Source: CBFGTV01 sp965652145 (GTDB lineage: Bacteria; Bacillota; Clostridia; Peptostreptococcales; Natronincolaceae). Taken from it: 64,000 nucleotides of DNA. A program made the translations under genes and the position numbers. Of the stretch, positions 50,617 through 58,727 are shown one piece after another. Positions within the stretch are counted from its first letter, which is position 1. Each line of letters starts with the position of its first letter. The stretch is taken from positions 24,296-88,295 of the forward strand of contig CBFGTV010000004.1 in the NCBI GenBank assembly GCA_965652145.1. The letters run 5' to 3'. Under the pieces are notes generated by a model. The model was not told the DNA's origin. It saw nothing but the letters and a program-made list of their open reading frames with translations, and ran no database searches.

Positions 50617-52017
50617 TTACACAGGATGGGTTTGATCCTGCTCATTGTAAAGGGTTCCCTCTATTTTATATTTTTTTTCCCAACGCTTTCTAAAAAAAGC
50701 CATGGCAACCTGAGGGAAAAGGGCATAGGACAGTATATCCTCTTCCTGCTCAAGGTATTCCTTCATTTCTTCTCTAAAGGTTTCCAACTGGGGAGGAATT
50801 AAATCTGCTGGTCTAGTTGTAATCACTGGCTCCTTACCGATTATTTTTTCCTTGATTTCATTGGATATAGGAGCTGAGGGGCTGCCATAGAGACCACGTA
50901 CATAATCCTTTATTTCCTTCGGTACCATTTTGTATCTTTCACCGATAATCACATTAAAGACAGCCTGAGTACCTACCATTTGGCTCATAGGAGTCACCAG
51001 GGGCGGATATCCCAAATCTTCACGAACTCTAGGAACCTCAGCCATGACAGCATCTAGACTATCGAGCTTGTTTTGTTGTTTAAGCTGAGAAATTAAATTT
51101 GATAGCATACCACCAGGTATTTGATTAACCAGGGTATTAATGTCTACCCCCAGTACCTTGGGATTAATAAGGCCCTTTTCAAGGTATTGATCCTTTAAAG
51201 GCTTGAAATATTCAGTAATTTCGTTTAGGTTGGTCAATTGAATACCTGTATCATATTCAGTGTCCTTAAGGGTGGCAACTAGAGCTTCGGTTGGAGGTTG
51301 AGAGGTACCCATGGACAGGGGCGAAATGGCAGTATCAATGATATCGACCCCGGCCTCAATGGCCTTCAGGTAGGTCATTGAAGCAACACCGCTGCTATAG
51401 TGGGTATGGAGCTGAATCGGTAACTTAACGGCTTTTTTTAATTCCTTTACTAGATCATAGGCTACAAAGGGAGTTAAAATTCCTGACATATCCTTAATAC
51501 AGATGGAGTCAGCCCCCAGCCCTTCCATTTCCTTAGCCTTGGCAACATAATAGGGTATGTTATGAATGGGGCTAATGGTATAGGATAAAGCACATTGGGC
51601 GTGACCACCAGCCTCTTTAATAGCCTTCAGTGCAACCTCCAGATTCCTTACATCATTGAGGGCATCGAATATTCGTATGATATCTATTCCATTGGCAACA
51701 GATTTTTTAATAAACTCGATTACCACATCATCGGCATAATGCTTATAGCCCAGTAGATTTTGCCCCCTCAGCAGCATTTGAAGCTTTGTATTTTTAATGT
51801 GCTTCCTTAACTTCCTGAGTCTTTCCCAGGGGTCCTCGTCAAGATACCTTAAGCAGGCATCAAAGGTGGCACCTCCCCAAACCTCCATGGAATGATACCC
51901 TACCGTGTCCATTTTTTCAGCTATGGGCAGCATTTCCTCTGTGCTCATGCGTGTTGCCAAAAGGGACTGATGTGCATCTCTGAATACTGTTTCTGTAATC
52001 TTAATTTTTGGCATCAT
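50617..52017 (-). CDS. oadA: Oxaloacetate decarboxylase alpha / pyruvate carboxylase B-type carboxyltransferase
   Basis: A 466-residue TIM-barrel carboxyltransferase. 'ETVFRDAHQSLLATRM' with the metal-binding Asp, 'MEVWGGATFDACLRYL', 'LLRGQNLLGYKHYADDVV' and 'LPIQLHTHYSSGVASM' (metal-binding His-x-His) are present. The biotin carrier domain of the longer OadA form is missing, so a separate biotin protein is needed, and none is encoded nearby. It may be half of a two-subunit pyruvate carboxylase or an oxaloacetate decarboxylase. ATG 52017 or the adjacent ATG 52014 follows AGGAGGT. Confidence 0.88.
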   Translation of the reverse strand: MMPKIKITETVFRDAHQSLLATRMSTEEMLPIAEKMDTVGYHSMEVWGGATFDACLRYLDEDPWERLRKLRKHIKNTKLQMLLRGQNLLGYKHYADDVVIEFIKKSVANGIDIIRIFDALNDVRNLEVALKAIKEAGGHAQCALSYTISPIHNIPYYVAKAKEMEGLGADSICIKDMSGILTPFVAYDLVKELKKAVKLPIQLHTHYSSGVASMTYLKAIEAGVDIIDTAISPLSMGTSQPPTEALVATLKDTEYDTGIQLTNLNEITEYFKPLKDQYLEKGLINPKVLGVDINTLVNQIPGGMLSNLISQLKQQNKLDSLDAVMAEVPRVREDLGYPPLVTPMSQMVGTQAVFNVIIGERYKMVPKEIKDYVRGLYGSPSAPISNEIKEKIIGKEPVITTRPADLIPPQLETFREEMKEYLEQEEDILSYALFPQVAMAFFRKRWEKKYKIEGTLYNEQDQTHPV

Positions 52018-52085
52018 ATTACCTCCTATTTTTTGCCATAGATTTTCAAGGCTTTTCTTTTACACCCTATCGAGGCCGATCATTT

Positions 52086-52658
52086 CTACTTCTTTTCAAC
52101 CATGACGATCATGGGGGGATGATTATTTTGATTATAATATACTGTTTTAGTTACAATATAGGTTTTAGCAGGCAAGGCCGATAAACAGCTTAAAAGGGCG
52201 GTCTTTTCCTCCTGACCACCCCGATGGCCGTAATAGATCATCAGGGAAAGGATGCCACCAGGCTTTAATAGGTCCAGGGTTCCTTCAAGGGCCAGTATAC
52301 TGGTTTCCGGCCTGGTAATAATAGTGTGATCCCCTCCGGGCAGATACCCGAAATTAAACATGGCAGCATCAATTGGCTCCTGGATATATGTAAGTACATT
52401 TTCGTGGCCGTCATGGATTAGTATAATCTCTTTCCTGGTTTCTAATCCTTCCTCTATCAGCAGCCTTTGGGTTGCTTTAACAGCGGCCTCCTGAATATCA
52501 AAGCTGTAAACTTTTCCCTCTGGCCCCACCAAACGGGCTAAAAATAAAGTATCATGACCATTACCCATGGTACCGTCCATTACGACAGAGCCAGGAGCTA
52601 ATTTCCTTTCCAGCAGCGCCTGTACAAAATTTGTTCCCCAGGTAATTGAATTGTGCAT
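52086..52658 (-). CDS. mnmM: tRNA mnm5s2U methyltransferase MnmM (YtqB-like)
   Basis: A 190-residue SAM methyltransferase of the YtqB/PF06962 family. Bacillus YtqB (MnmM) methylates 5-aminomethyl-2-thiouridine at the tRNA wobble position. Motif 1 is 'VVMDGTMGNGHDTLFLARL', then 'YSFDIQEAAVKATQ', 'AAMFNFGYLPGGDHTI' and 'MIYYGHRGGQEE'. ATG 52658 is 8 bases after AGGAG; GTG 52667 overlaps that site. It overlaps or abuts the acetyltransferase gene end. Confidence 0.88.
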   Translation of the reverse strand: MHNSITWGTNFVQALLERKLAPGSVVMDGTMGNGHDTLFLARLVGPEGKVYSFDIQEAAVKATQRLLIEEGLETRKEIILIHDGHENVLTYIQEPIDAAMFNFGYLPGGDHTIITRPETSILALEGTLDLLKPGGILSLMIYYGHRGGQEEKTALLSCLSALPAKTYIVTKTVYYNQNNHPPMIVMVEKK

Positions 52659-52663
52659 TTGAT

Positions 52664-53089
52664 TCACTCCTGTCTGCTGCCTTTACATTTTCTACTGAAA
52701 AATTCCTTTACATCGCAATAAAAAAGCTGCTGTGCTTCAGATCGAGGCTTCAGTCCTTCATGGGCTAAAAACGCTGTAAGGGTGCTATGACCTTCAATAA
52801 ATACCTCTGAAATACCCATTAAATCCAGCAGATTCAAGGTGGCCCTTAAAAGACCATCGCCCAGGCCAAGGCCCCGTTCTGATTTTTTTATATACAGGTA
52901 CTTGATTGTGGCCCTCTCGGCTGGGTCAGCCTCTACTATGGCAAAGCCCAGCAGTGCATTGCCATCCTTTATTATCATAAAAAAAGCCGAATCTGTTGTT
53001 TTTTCTTGTGGTGCTAATCCCTCTTCCTGACAAAATAAATCAATTAAAGAATACTCCTGGGATGATGCCCTTTTCATTTCTATCAACAA
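52664..53089 (-). CDS. GNAT acetyltransferase
   Basis: A roughly 141-residue acetyltransferase with 'IKYLYIKKSERGLGLGDGLLRATLNLL' as the acetyl-CoA site (quoted here as one motif region near residue 75; key residues are the Arg/Gly-x-Gly-x-Gly-Asp run). The substrate is unknown. The start is probably TTG 53089, with AAAGG 7 bases ahead; the ATG at 53134 lies inside the promoter (-10 at 53117-53122) and cannot be used from that transcript. mnmM follows immediately. Confidence 0.7.
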   Translation of the reverse strand: MLIEMKRASSQEYSLIDLFCQEEGLAPQEKTTDSAFFMIIKDGNALLGFAIVEADPAERATIKYLYIKKSERGLGLGDGLLRATLNLLDLMGISEVFIEGHSTLTAFLAHEGLKPRSEAQQLFYCDVKEFFSRKCKGSRQE

Positions 53090-53116
53090 ATCACAACCTT
53101 TCGTCTTTCCACCTAC

Positions 53117-53145
53117 ATTATACACATTTTCCATTTTTAATTCAA
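53117..53145 (-). promoter_or_regulatory. Promoter of the acetyltransferase-mnmM unit
   Basis: On the minus strand: TTGAAT (53145-53140), 17-base spacer, TATAAT (53122-53117). Confidence 0.65.
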
Positions 53146-53192
53146 AACTGATATAAATTTAAAATGTGGGTTTTACAAGGGCTTTGTAATTG

Positions 53193-53897
53193 TTACAATT
53201 TTTTTAGATATTGAATTTCCTCTCGATTAAGCAGTCGCCACTGGCCTTCCCTTAAGCTACCCAGGGTTAATTTTCCTAGCTTCACCCGTTTTAGTTCAAT
53301 TACAGGGTGTCCAATGGCATCACACATTTTACGGACTTGACGATTTCGACCTTCCCGAAGGGTAATTTCCACAAGACAGTTTCCTTCCCTTTTAGAAAGA
53401 ATATTGATTTTAGCGGGGGAGGTAATATAATTTTCTATTTTAAGTCCCCTTTCGAAGGCTCGTAATGCCTCAGCAGAAGGTTGTCCCTTTACCAATGCCC
53501 GGTATACCTTTTCCACCTTAAATTTTGGATGGGTTAACCGATAGGTTAATTCACCGTCATTGGTAAGCAAAAGAAGACCTGAGGTATGATAATCCAATCT
53601 TCCCACTGGAAAAATTCGTTGAGGTACCTCGACCAGATCTGTGACCTTTCTTCGATTAAATTGATCCTGAACGGTGGTTACATATCCCTTGGGTTTATTC
53701 ATTAGAACATAAATCAGTGTTTCCTCAATTTTGACAATATGATTATTATAGGTGACCGTGTCTTGCTCTGGATCAATCTGAAAGCCCATTTCGGTAATTA
53801 CCTTGCCGTTGACCAAAACCTTACCTTCGGCTATAAGGGCTTCAGCACCCCGTCTTGAGGCAACGCCTCCCAGGGCTAAAAATTTTTGTAATCTCAA
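53193..53897 (-). CDS. rluB: 23S rRNA pseudouridine synthase RluB
   Basis: A 234-residue RsuA/RluB-type synthase that acts on 23S rRNA. The S4 domain at the N-terminus has 'LQKFLALGGVASRRGAEALI'. The catalytic Asp is in 'FPVGRLDYHTSGLLLLTNDG', and 'REGRNRQVRKMCDAIGHPV' is the C-terminal motif. TTG 53897 is preferred, with GAGGTGA 5 bases ahead; GTG 53906 lies within that site. Confidence 0.93.
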   Translation of the reverse strand: MRLQKFLALGGVASRRGAEALIAEGKVLVNGKVITEMGFQIDPEQDTVTYNNHIVKIEETLIYVLMNKPKGYVTTVQDQFNRRKVTDLVEVPQRIFPVGRLDYHTSGLLLLTNDGELTYRLTHPKFKVEKVYRALVKGQPSAEALRAFERGLKIENYITSPAKINILSKREGNCLVEITLREGRNRQVRKMCDAIGHPVIELKRVKLGKLTLGSLREGQWRLLNREEIQYLKKL

Positions 53898-54262
53898 TTG
53901 CTTCACCTCACTATTTTATCGGGCAATATTTCTCCATTGCTCAAGGATTATTCTAGCAAATAACGGGCCTTATAAAAAGGATTTTCAGTTATAGATGGGA
54001 AATTATTAAAATAATTTCCTTGGAAATACTCAAATTTCAACATTTTTATTACTTTCGACAACAAAAGTCGTACAATCTTTTAAAAATTAAGTTGTTGAAT
54101 ATTTTATTTTTCCCCCTTTGTTTGATCAATACACAAATTTATGATGGTATTTTTACCTTGTCGGTAGTACGCCTTAAAAACTAAAAATTTAGCAAATTAT
54201 GGACAAATTTTACTTGGAGCGGCTATAATAATAGGTAAGTGTTAAGAAGGGAGTGTTTATGA
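53898..54262. other. Intergenic region between rluB and yajQ
   Basis: 365 AT-rich bases. The only supported element is the yajQ promoter at 54200-54229. I see no coding frame with a ribosome site on either strand. Confidence 0.5.
54200..54229 (+). promoter_or_regulatory. yajQ promoter
   Basis: TGGACA (54200-54205), 18-base spacer, TATAAT (54224-54229), 34 bases before the start. Confidence 0.65.
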
Positions 54263-54754
54263 ATGGCAAAGGATAGTTCCTTTGATATTGTTTCAAAAAT
54301 TGATTTAATGGAGGTTGATAATGCAGTCAATCAAACTGCAAAGGAAATTTCCCAGCGTTTTGACCTGAAAAATACCAATACCCAGATTGAAAGAAGAGAT
54401 GATGAAATTGTCATTAACGCTGAAGATGATTTTAAGTTAAAGAATGTTGTAGACATTTTTCAGACAAAAATGACAAAACGAAATCTTTCGCTTAAGGCCT
54501 TGGAATATGGAAAAATTGAACATGCCCTTGGCGGAAGGGCCAAGCAGGTGATCAAGCTCATGCAGGGAATCAGTAAGGACCAGGCTAAGCTGATAATTGC
54601 CACCATCAAGGATTCTAAGCTAAAGGTTCAGGCCTCCATTCAGGGTGATACGGTACGGGTAACAGGAAAAAACAAGGATGATTTGCAGGCGGTTATTCAG
54701 CTTCTGAAGACAGCAGACCTGCCCATCAATCTACAATTTACCAATTATCGTTAG
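54263..54754 (+). CDS. yajQ: YajQ-family nucleotide-binding protein
   Basis: A 163-residue protein of the YajQ family: 'SSFDIVSKIDLMEVDNAVNQ' at the N-terminus, 'EISQRFDLKNTNTQIERRDD' and 'DKNLKVQASIQGDTVRVTGK'-like C-terminal sequence. Some relatives bind cyclic di-GMP and act as transcription cofactors. ATG 54263 follows GGGAGTG. It forms a one-gene unit with a strong terminator. The ligand in this organism is not known. Confidence 0.92.
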   Translation: MAKDSSFDIVSKIDLMEVDNAVNQTAKEISQRFDLKNTNTQIERRDDEIVINAEDDFKLKNVVDIFQTKMTKRNLSLKALEYGKIEHALGGRAKQVIKLMQGISKDQAKLIIATIKDSKLKVQASIQGDTVRVTGKNKDDLQAVIQLLKTADLPINLQFTNYR

Positions 54755-54763
54755 ATTCATACA

Positions 54764-54803
54764 TTGAAAAGCACCGGTCAGACATAAGGCCGGTGCTTTT
54801 CAA
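54764..54803. terminator. Bidirectional terminator after yajQ
   Basis: A perfect 14-bp stem (54764-54777 with 54790-54803) between converging genes. CTTTT and GAAAA lie inside its arms. Confidence 0.8.
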
Positions 54804-54805
54804 TG

Positions 54806-55744
54806 CTAAATAAGACCCAACTGCTTGGTCATAAATATCCACAAAAATACAGTTACACTGGAAAGGGCCGAACCCCATACAACCAATTGGCCTGCCAGCT
54901 CAAAATCTGCATTCATCTGTTGGGCCATGGTAAAGGAAGAAACCGCTGCAGGGGCTCCTAACAAAATAATAATGGAAAGAAGCTCGACATTTCTTAGGCC
55001 CAGCATGATGGCCAGGGTGATCCCTACCAGAGGGACAATAACCAGCTTGCCGCAAATTCCGATTGCCAACTGCTTAAAGTATTGTGGTGCCGAACGAAAG
55101 GTAAAGGAGCCGCCCAGTACAATTAATGAAAAGGGAGTTGCAATTTGTGCTACATCGGATATGGTTTTTTCTAAAAATCCCGGCAGTGAAATACCAATAA
55201 GCATGGCCGCACCACCGGTTAAAACCCCCCATATGAGCGGGTTTTTGGCAATCCCCTTTACAATTTTGCCTAGATCAGCCTTTTCACCACAATATACTTC
55301 CAGTATGATGACAGCTAGAATATTAAATAAGGGAATGACAATGGCTGTTAAAAGAGATACGGTTCCTGCCCCCTCTTCTCCGTATAGGGAAATGGCAATG
55401 GGTAAACCGAATATAATAAAATTGCTGCGGAAGATAGACTGAATTAGAACACCTATTTTTTTGCGATCTGCTTCCATATGGGGAATCAGTAGGCAAAGCA
55501 GTAAAAAGATGGTGCCGATAATCAAGGTTGTAAAGACGATTAGCCTTAAATCAAATATATTGCCCACATTGATCTGATAAATGTTTTTAAAGAGCAGAAT
55601 CGGTAAAAATACCTTAAAGCACAAATCATTTAATTTTTTTAAATCCTTCTCTTTAAAATTAAAAATTCGTTTAATACCATACCCCATTCCGATCATCAGG
55701 GTTAGCGGTAATACTGCGTTAAGTGATAGAATGAAATTTTCCAT
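54806..55744 (-). CDS. AEC-family transporter
   Basis: A 312-residue membrane protein with about ten hydrophobic segments, typical of the auxin efflux carrier family. The N-terminus 'LNAVLPLTLMIGMGYGIKRI' and C-terminal 'ILLGAPAAVSSFTMAQQM' are family-like. Members export or import carboxylates such as malate. The substrate cannot be read. ATG 55744 has GGGAAGGAAAG upstream. Confidence 0.88.
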   Translation of the reverse strand: MENFILSLNAVLPLTLMIGMGYGIKRIFNFKEKDLKKLNDLCFKVFLPILLFKNIYQINVGNIFDLRLIVFTTLIIGTIFLLLCLLIPHMEADRKKIGVLIQSIFRSNFIIFGLPIAISLYGEEGAGTVSLLTAIVIPLFNILAVIILEVYCGEKADLGKIVKGIAKNPLIWGVLTGGAAMLIGISLPGFLEKTISDVAQIATPFSLIVLGGSFTFRSAPQYFKQLAIGICGKLVIVPLVGITLAIMLGLRNVELLSIIILLGAPAAVSSFTMAQQMNADFELAGQLVVWGSALSSVTVFLWIFMTKQLGLI

Positions 55745-55855
55745 GGAACTGCTTTCCTTCCCTTTTACTTTACGACCATTTAATCAAAGGTTCTTTTTTT
55801 ATGGTACCATGGTCTATCGCTATATGCAATTCCCAAGTTTTAATCAAAAAGAGGG

Positions 55856-56785
55856 TTAAAATAAAATTAGATGTAATACGGCTCTAAAAAGAATACCCAC
55901 TAAGGCGGCTTGTATGGCTGGCTTTGCCACCGATACGGTTTTTGGTCCCGCTGAAAGCAGCAGGGCTAAGCCAACGGGGTCTAGCGTATTGATTGTCATG
56001 CCGGCCATACGGTTCAGCTCCAAGGGAGTTAGCCCTCCCTCTTGAATCAATTCCAATGTTACCGCCATCATAGAGGTTCCACCTGCCAGATATTTGGTAA
56101 CCATGGGAAGCACAGCAATTCCAGGAATGCCAATTTGGGTTAATAGCGGAGAAAGCAGCCTTTCCATTAATGTAATGACGCCTGTTTCCCTGAATATATT
56201 CACAAGAAAGACAGCTAATATCAAGGGAACAATGGATTTTACAACAATTTGAAGTCCCTCTTCGCCGCCGGCAAACATAGATTGAATTAAGCTTCGTTTG
56301 GATCGATTAAGGGAGTGGCCCTGATAGGTGGCAGACACACCCCTTTCAGCCCCCGTCAGGCGATAGGCAATGAAGCCCGATAAGAGTCCCCCCAGAAGGG
56401 AGCTCATTAGAACTACTGGAATATTTAAGCCCACAACGGCTAAAGGAAAGGTGGCATTGGCCTGAGACATAACCAAAATAGCTGCCAGGGTGGCAGAGCG
56501 CATGCTATCTGTTATATTTTCATCATGCTCCATTATTTTCAGGGTAGCAATGGGAGCAGCAAAGTTGATTAGTAATATTTGCAAGATGGCAAAGACACCT
56601 AACCCCGGTAATCCAAACAGGATTAAGACAGGGGACACCAGTACGGCAAGCCTTTGAAGCAGGCCACGGTCCTCCAGGGTTCTCATCAGAGCCATCATAA
56701 TTACCATAATAGGCAATAATGTATATAGGGTAAGGTTTATGCCGGTTTCTCCTGATCTGATCATTAAATTGAGTACATCGGTCAT
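55856..56785 (-). CDS. Nucleoside-recognition (Gate-domain) membrane protein
   Basis: A 309-residue protein with two Gate domains (about residues 20-130 and 180-300). It resembles SpmA/SpmB and FeoB-type nucleoside-recognition modules ('ALVPLILAVFLVNIFRETGV'-like, with 'KYLAGGTSMMAVTLELIQEG'). The function of the standalone form is not established. ATG 56785 has GAGGAGGAG upstream. It is 110 bases upstream of the AEC transporter gene in the same direction. Confidence 0.8.
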   Translation of the reverse strand: MTDVLNLMIRSGETGINLTLYTLLPIMVIMMALMRTLEDRGLLQRLAVLVSPVLILFGLPGLGVFAILQILLINFAAPIATLKIMEHDENITDSMRSATLAAILVMSQANATFPLAVVGLNIPVVLMSSLLGGLLSGFIAYRLTGAERGVSATYQGHSLNRSKRSLIQSMFAGGEEGLQIVVKSIVPLILAVFLVNIFRETGVITLMERLLSPLLTQIGIPGIAVLPMVTKYLAGGTSMMAVTLELIQEGGLTPLELNRMAGMTINTLDPVGLALLLSAGPKTVSVAKPAIQAALVGILFRAVLHLILF

Positions 56786-56853
56786 TGATTCTCCTCCTCA
56801 GTCTGATACTTCGTGGTTTAAGTAAAAGATTATTATACCATATTAAAATGAAT

Positions 56854-57033
56854 TTAAGTAATTGTTTTTAAATCAAAAGGGGAAACACATTTTTGTATCT
56901 CCCCTTCCCTTATATCATCTGGATCAATTTTCCTCACCGGCTTAGTATCAATATCTTTATAGCCCATGGGAGAATAATTTAAAAACCATAGCCCTTTGGA
57001 CAGACTGCAATGATAAATGATATCCTTCAGGCT
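56854..57033 (-). pseudogene. Open frame without start, possible gene remnant
   Basis: A 59-codon stop-free frame downstream of the 87-residue protein gene, ending in TAA at 56856-56854. The composition is gene-like (residues such as 'KPVRKIDPDDIREGEIQKC'), but there is no usable start with a ribosome site; an ATG near the middle has none. It is either a decayed 3' part of a gene or chance. Confidence 0.3.
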
Positions 57034-57050
57034 TCATTTCATTTGACAGC

Positions 57051-57314
57051 CTATATTTTATAGAGATACCACTTAGAGGTATTAATTTCATGTCTAAGCT
57101 CAAATAGCTTTATTTCTCCCTGAATACAGGTTTCACAGGTATATTTGATCATGGTGTTTCCTGCGAATTTGTCCAGTTCCCGCTTAATCACCCGGTCTAC
57201 CTTAATGATGGTATATTCATCATCTTCATTTAAAAATCGAAACCGAACTGGCCTGCCATTTCCTTCGGGATCAAATTTCGTTAATATCTCGATTGGTTTT
57301 CTGAGAAGCTTCAC
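57051..57314 (-). CDS. Small SOS-operon protein downstream of dinB
   Basis: An 87-residue soluble protein in the dinB transcript. Beta-rich segments 'RPVRFRFLNEDDEYTIIKVD' and 'IKYTCETCIQGEIKLFELRH' are apparent, with a CxxC pair. It starts at GTG 57314 with AGGAGGTG 8 bases ahead, 12 bases after dinB, so it is SOS-controlled with the polymerase. YolD-like proteins accompany Y-family polymerases in Bacillus, but I see no clear match here. A polymerase accessory role is an inference. Confidence 0.72.
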   Translation of the reverse strand: MKLLRKPIEILTKFDPEGNGRPVRFRFLNEDDEYTIIKVDRVIKRELDKFAGNTMIKYTCETCIQGEIKLFELRHEINTSKWYLYKI

Positions 57315-57326
57315 CCAATTCACCTC

Positions 57327-58577
57327 CTAAAGTAAGCTGGTCATCATAGGATATTCCTCTTCCCCTACCCCTCCTAAAAGAGGCCGAATTTCACCATCAA
57401 CAAAAATTCCCCTGACAACAGAGTCCTTTCCGTATTTTTTCCGGATGGAATCAACTGCTTGATCCAGGGCCCGATTTTTTTCTTCACCCTGATTCATGAA
57501 AAAGGAAAGCTGCCTGCTGGTTTCCACTGTCAGTTCTCCCAGATGAACCCCTAGATGCCGCAATGCTTCCCCCTGCCAGGCTTCATCAAATAGATCCTTG
57601 ACAGCTTGATAAATTTCATTGGTAATGTCGGTGGGTGAAAATAGCCGCCTTTGATGGGAATAGCTTAAAAATGCCGTATTTCTAAGGGATACAGCCACAA
57701 CACGGCAATGAAAACCACTGGCCCTTAGCCTTAAAACCACAGATTCTGTTAAAGAAAGTAAAATTTTATGGGCTGTTTCCCTGTCTGTAACGTCAAATTT
57801 GATGGTACTGCTATGGCCCATCCCCTTCATTGGGGTATAGGCTCCGTCGTAAACAGGGGAAGCCTCAATTCCGTTGGCATAGGACCAGATAAGCTGACCA
57901 AAGGATTTCAGCTTTCCCGTCAGTAGTGAAAGGTCTGCCGTGGCCAGGTCTCCGATGGTGTTAATATTTAGGTCCTTTAGCTTTTTGGTGGTTTTACGGC
58001 CCACCATATATAGCTCATCAACCGGCAAGGGCCACATTTTTTCCTTTATTTCATGGGGCCAAAGGGTGTGAACCTGGTCGGGCTTTTTAAGCTCCCCTGC
58101 CATTTTAGCCAAAAGCTTATTTTCAGCAATACCAATATTAACAGTAAAGCCCAGCTCTTTTTTTATTTTTTCCTTAATCTGGTGGGCCAGCACCACAGGG
58201 TTTCCATAGTCCCCTGTCATCCCGGTATAGTCTAGAAAAAATTCATCCACCGAGAACCTTTGAATAGTAGGAAAATATCCCTTCAATAGCTCCCAAAGGG
58301 CGTTACTGCACTGCATATAAAGCTGATAGTTGGGTGGAACCACCTTTAAATTAGGACACTTTTTCCTTGCCTGCCATAAAACCTCCCCCGTTTGAATACC
58401 AAAGGCCTTGGCAGGAATGCTTTTGGCCAGAACAATCCCCCGTCTGTCTGCCAGGGAGCCTCCGATAACAGAAGGAATCTTTCTTAAATCCAGCCGGCTT
58501 CCCTGCTGTAGCTGATAGGCTGCTTGCCAGGAAAGATAGGCTGAATTGACATCAATATGCATAATGACCTTTTTCAT
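57327..58577 (-). CDS. dinB: DNA polymerase IV/Y-family polymerase (DinB-like)
   Basis: A 416-residue lesion-bypass polymerase. Catalytic motifs are 'MHIDVNSAYLSWQAAYQLQQ' (first Asp) and 'RFSVDEFFLDYTGM' (Asp-Glu). The thumb has the helix-hairpin-helix 'LKDLNINTIGDLATADLSLL', the little-finger domain follows, and 'SRQLSFF' near residue 375 is a beta-clamp binding motif. ATG 58577 has GGAGGGTGGTG upstream; a longer start at 58595 would include that site. Two SOS boxes flank the promoter. Confidence 0.94.
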   Translation of the reverse strand: MKKVIMHIDVNSAYLSWQAAYQLQQGSRLDLRKIPSVIGGSLADRRGIVLAKSIPAKAFGIQTGEVLWQARKKCPNLKVVPPNYQLYMQCSNALWELLKGYFPTIQRFSVDEFFLDYTGMTGDYGNPVVLAHQIKEKIKKELGFTVNIGIAENKLLAKMAGELKKPDQVHTLWPHEIKEKMWPLPVDELYMVGRKTTKKLKDLNINTIGDLATADLSLLTGKLKSFGQLIWSYANGIEASPVYDGAYTPMKGMGHSSTIKFDVTDRETAHKILLSLTESVVLRLRASGFHCRVVAVSLRNTAFLSYSHQRRLFSPTDITNEIYQAVKDLFDEAWQGEALRHLGVHLGELTVETSRQLSFFMNQGEEKNRALDQAVDSIRKKYGKDSVVRGIFVDGEIRPLLGGVGEEEYPMMTSLL

Positions 58578-58596
58578 AATGTCACCACCCTCCATC

Positions 58597-58610
58597 AGAA
58601 CATATGTTCT
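58597..58610. promoter_or_regulatory. LexA (SOS) box of dinB, proximal
   Basis: AGAACATATGTTCT, a perfect palindrome containing GAAC-N4-GTTC. It lies 20 bases before the dinB start and downstream of the -10. Confidence 0.85.
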
Positions 58611-58615
58611 TATTT

Positions 58616-58621
58616 ATTATA
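58616..58621 (-). promoter_or_regulatory. dinB -10 element
   Basis: TATAAT on the minus strand between the two SOS boxes. The -35 overlaps the distal box and is poorly conserved. Confidence 0.6.
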
Positions 58622-58640
58622 TCACCGAGGCTGCCTAAAT

Positions 58641-58654
58641 AGAACAAATATTCT
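58641..58654. promoter_or_regulatory. LexA (SOS)-like box of dinB, distal
   Basis: AGAACAAATATTCT resembles the consensus (GAAC-N4-ATTC, one mismatch in the half-site). It covers the -35 area of the dinB promoter. Confidence 0.65.
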
Positions 58655-58686
58655 CTTTGTAAATGTTGCCAAATTTCCATAATTTA

Positions 58687-58715
58687 TAAAAAAAAGAATC
58701 CTTGTTAAGGATTCT
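58687..58715 (-). terminator. Terminator of the Uup-type gene
   Basis: A perfect 9-bp stem (58695-58703 with 58707-58715) and a run of eight T on the minus strand. Confidence 0.88.
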
Positions 58716-58727
58716 AAATATGACGAT

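Noticed and set aside
54825..55442. 205-codon plus-strand frame
   Set aside because: It is antisense to the AEC transporter gene, without a ribosome site; the minus-strand frame encodes a clear membrane protein.
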